Below, in pieces: positions 5,565 through 5,885 of a stretch of DNA of 5,885 nt; position 1 is the stretch's first letter; each line of letters begins with the position of its first letter. The DNA lies in contig CADBUS010000184.1 in assembly GCA_902797895.1 (NCBI GenBank), positions 1-5,885 of the forward strand, in the 5' to 3' direction. This stretch comes from an uncultured Bacteroidia bacterium (GTDB taxonomy: Bacteria; Bacteroidota; Bacteroidia; Bacteroidales; UBA932). Below the pieces are notes generated by a model. The model saw nothing but the letters and a program-made list of their open reading frames with translations. It was not told the DNA's origin and did not search any database. Position numbers and translations under genes: made by a program.

Positions 5565-5885
5565 ATGGAACCCTCTGCCATAATTCTTTCTACAGCATAT
5601 CTCCCTCCTGTGGAGTATTTTGCAGCAATCGCCTCCTCAAAGCAGGTTATATTGGAGGTGTGTGAGAATTATCAGAAACAATCTTACCGTAACCGTTGTA
5701 AAATACTCTCGGCAGATGGAGTGTTGCCTCTCTCCATACCTATTGCCAGAGTAGCGCAACCATCAAACTCCATAAAGACTCACAAAGCATCTATCGGCAG
5801 TATAGAGATAGATTACTCTCAGGCGTGGTTGCAGATGCATACCAGGGCCATTGATGCAGCCTATATGAACTCTCCTTTTTATGAA
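5565..5885 (+). CDS. WbqC-family protein, N-terminal part (cut by window edge)
   Basis: 107 codons are open from ATG at 5565 to the right edge; the rest is outside the window. The start STAYLPPVEYFAAIASSKQV and the motif ENYQKQSYRNRCKILSADG (about residues 36-54) are the hallmark of the WbqC-like family, which is common in Bacteroidota as a protein of about 200 residues. The name comes from a gene in an O-antigen cluster, but its biochemical function is not established, so no reaction is assigned. The ATG follows the lpxA TAG with no gap, suggesting the last cistron seen of the same operon, with coupled translation. The Cys at about residue 35, next to ENYQKQ, is visible, but I assign no catalytic role. 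Confidence 0.85.
   Translation, partial: MEPSAIILSTAYLPPVEYFAAIASSKQVILEVCENYQKQSYRNRCKILSADGVLPLSIPIARVAQPSNSIKTHKASIGSIEIDYSQAWLQMHTRAIDAAYMNSPFYE

Overview
The window looks like a chromosomal housekeeping segment from a member of the Bacteroidota, most likely Bacteroidales. The reasons are the lpxD-lpxC-fabZ-lpxA gene order, a NusA and an IF2 N-terminus of Bacteroidales type, a WbqC-family gene, start codons in A/T-rich contexts that mostly lack a Shine-Dalgarno, and TAnnTTTG promoter elements. I cannot name a genus. Ile ATA and Arg AGA/AGG codons are frequent.

Layout. On the minus strand, nusA (2053 to 779) is followed by the first 249 codons of infB (748 to the left edge, where it is cut). 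A 182-base divergent intergenic region (2054-2235) separates this pair from a plus-strand cluster: lpxD (2236-3234), lpxC (3279-4205), fabZ (4233-4748), lpxA (4764-5564), and the start of a WbqC-family gene (5565 to the right edge). No stretch over 300 bases lacks a gene. I see no RNA genes, mobile elements, CRISPR arrays or att sites.

How the genes work together. LpxA adds the first 3-hydroxyacyl chain to UDP-GlcNAc, LpxC deacetylates the product, and LpxD adds the second acyl chain, giving the UDP-diacylglucosamine precursor of lipid A. FabZ dehydrates 3-hydroxyacyl-ACP, the acyl donor that LpxA and LpxD use, so it sits at the branch between phospholipid and lipid A synthesis. NusA and IF2 are general transcription and translation factors.

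Most notable points. (1) lpxC and fabZ are separate genes here, although most Bacteroidota carry them as one fused protein. The two frames are still in phase, and FabZ keeps a linker-like N-terminus. (2) The divergent region appears to hold two back-to-back promoters, a terminator-like hairpin in the nusA leader, and a short upstream ORF ending 1-2 bases before each start codon. (3) infB has a perfect Shine-Dalgarno, unlike its neighbours. (4) rimP, normally upstream of nusA, is not there. I found no clear evidence of an entirely new system. The regulatory region is the best candidate for something undescribed.
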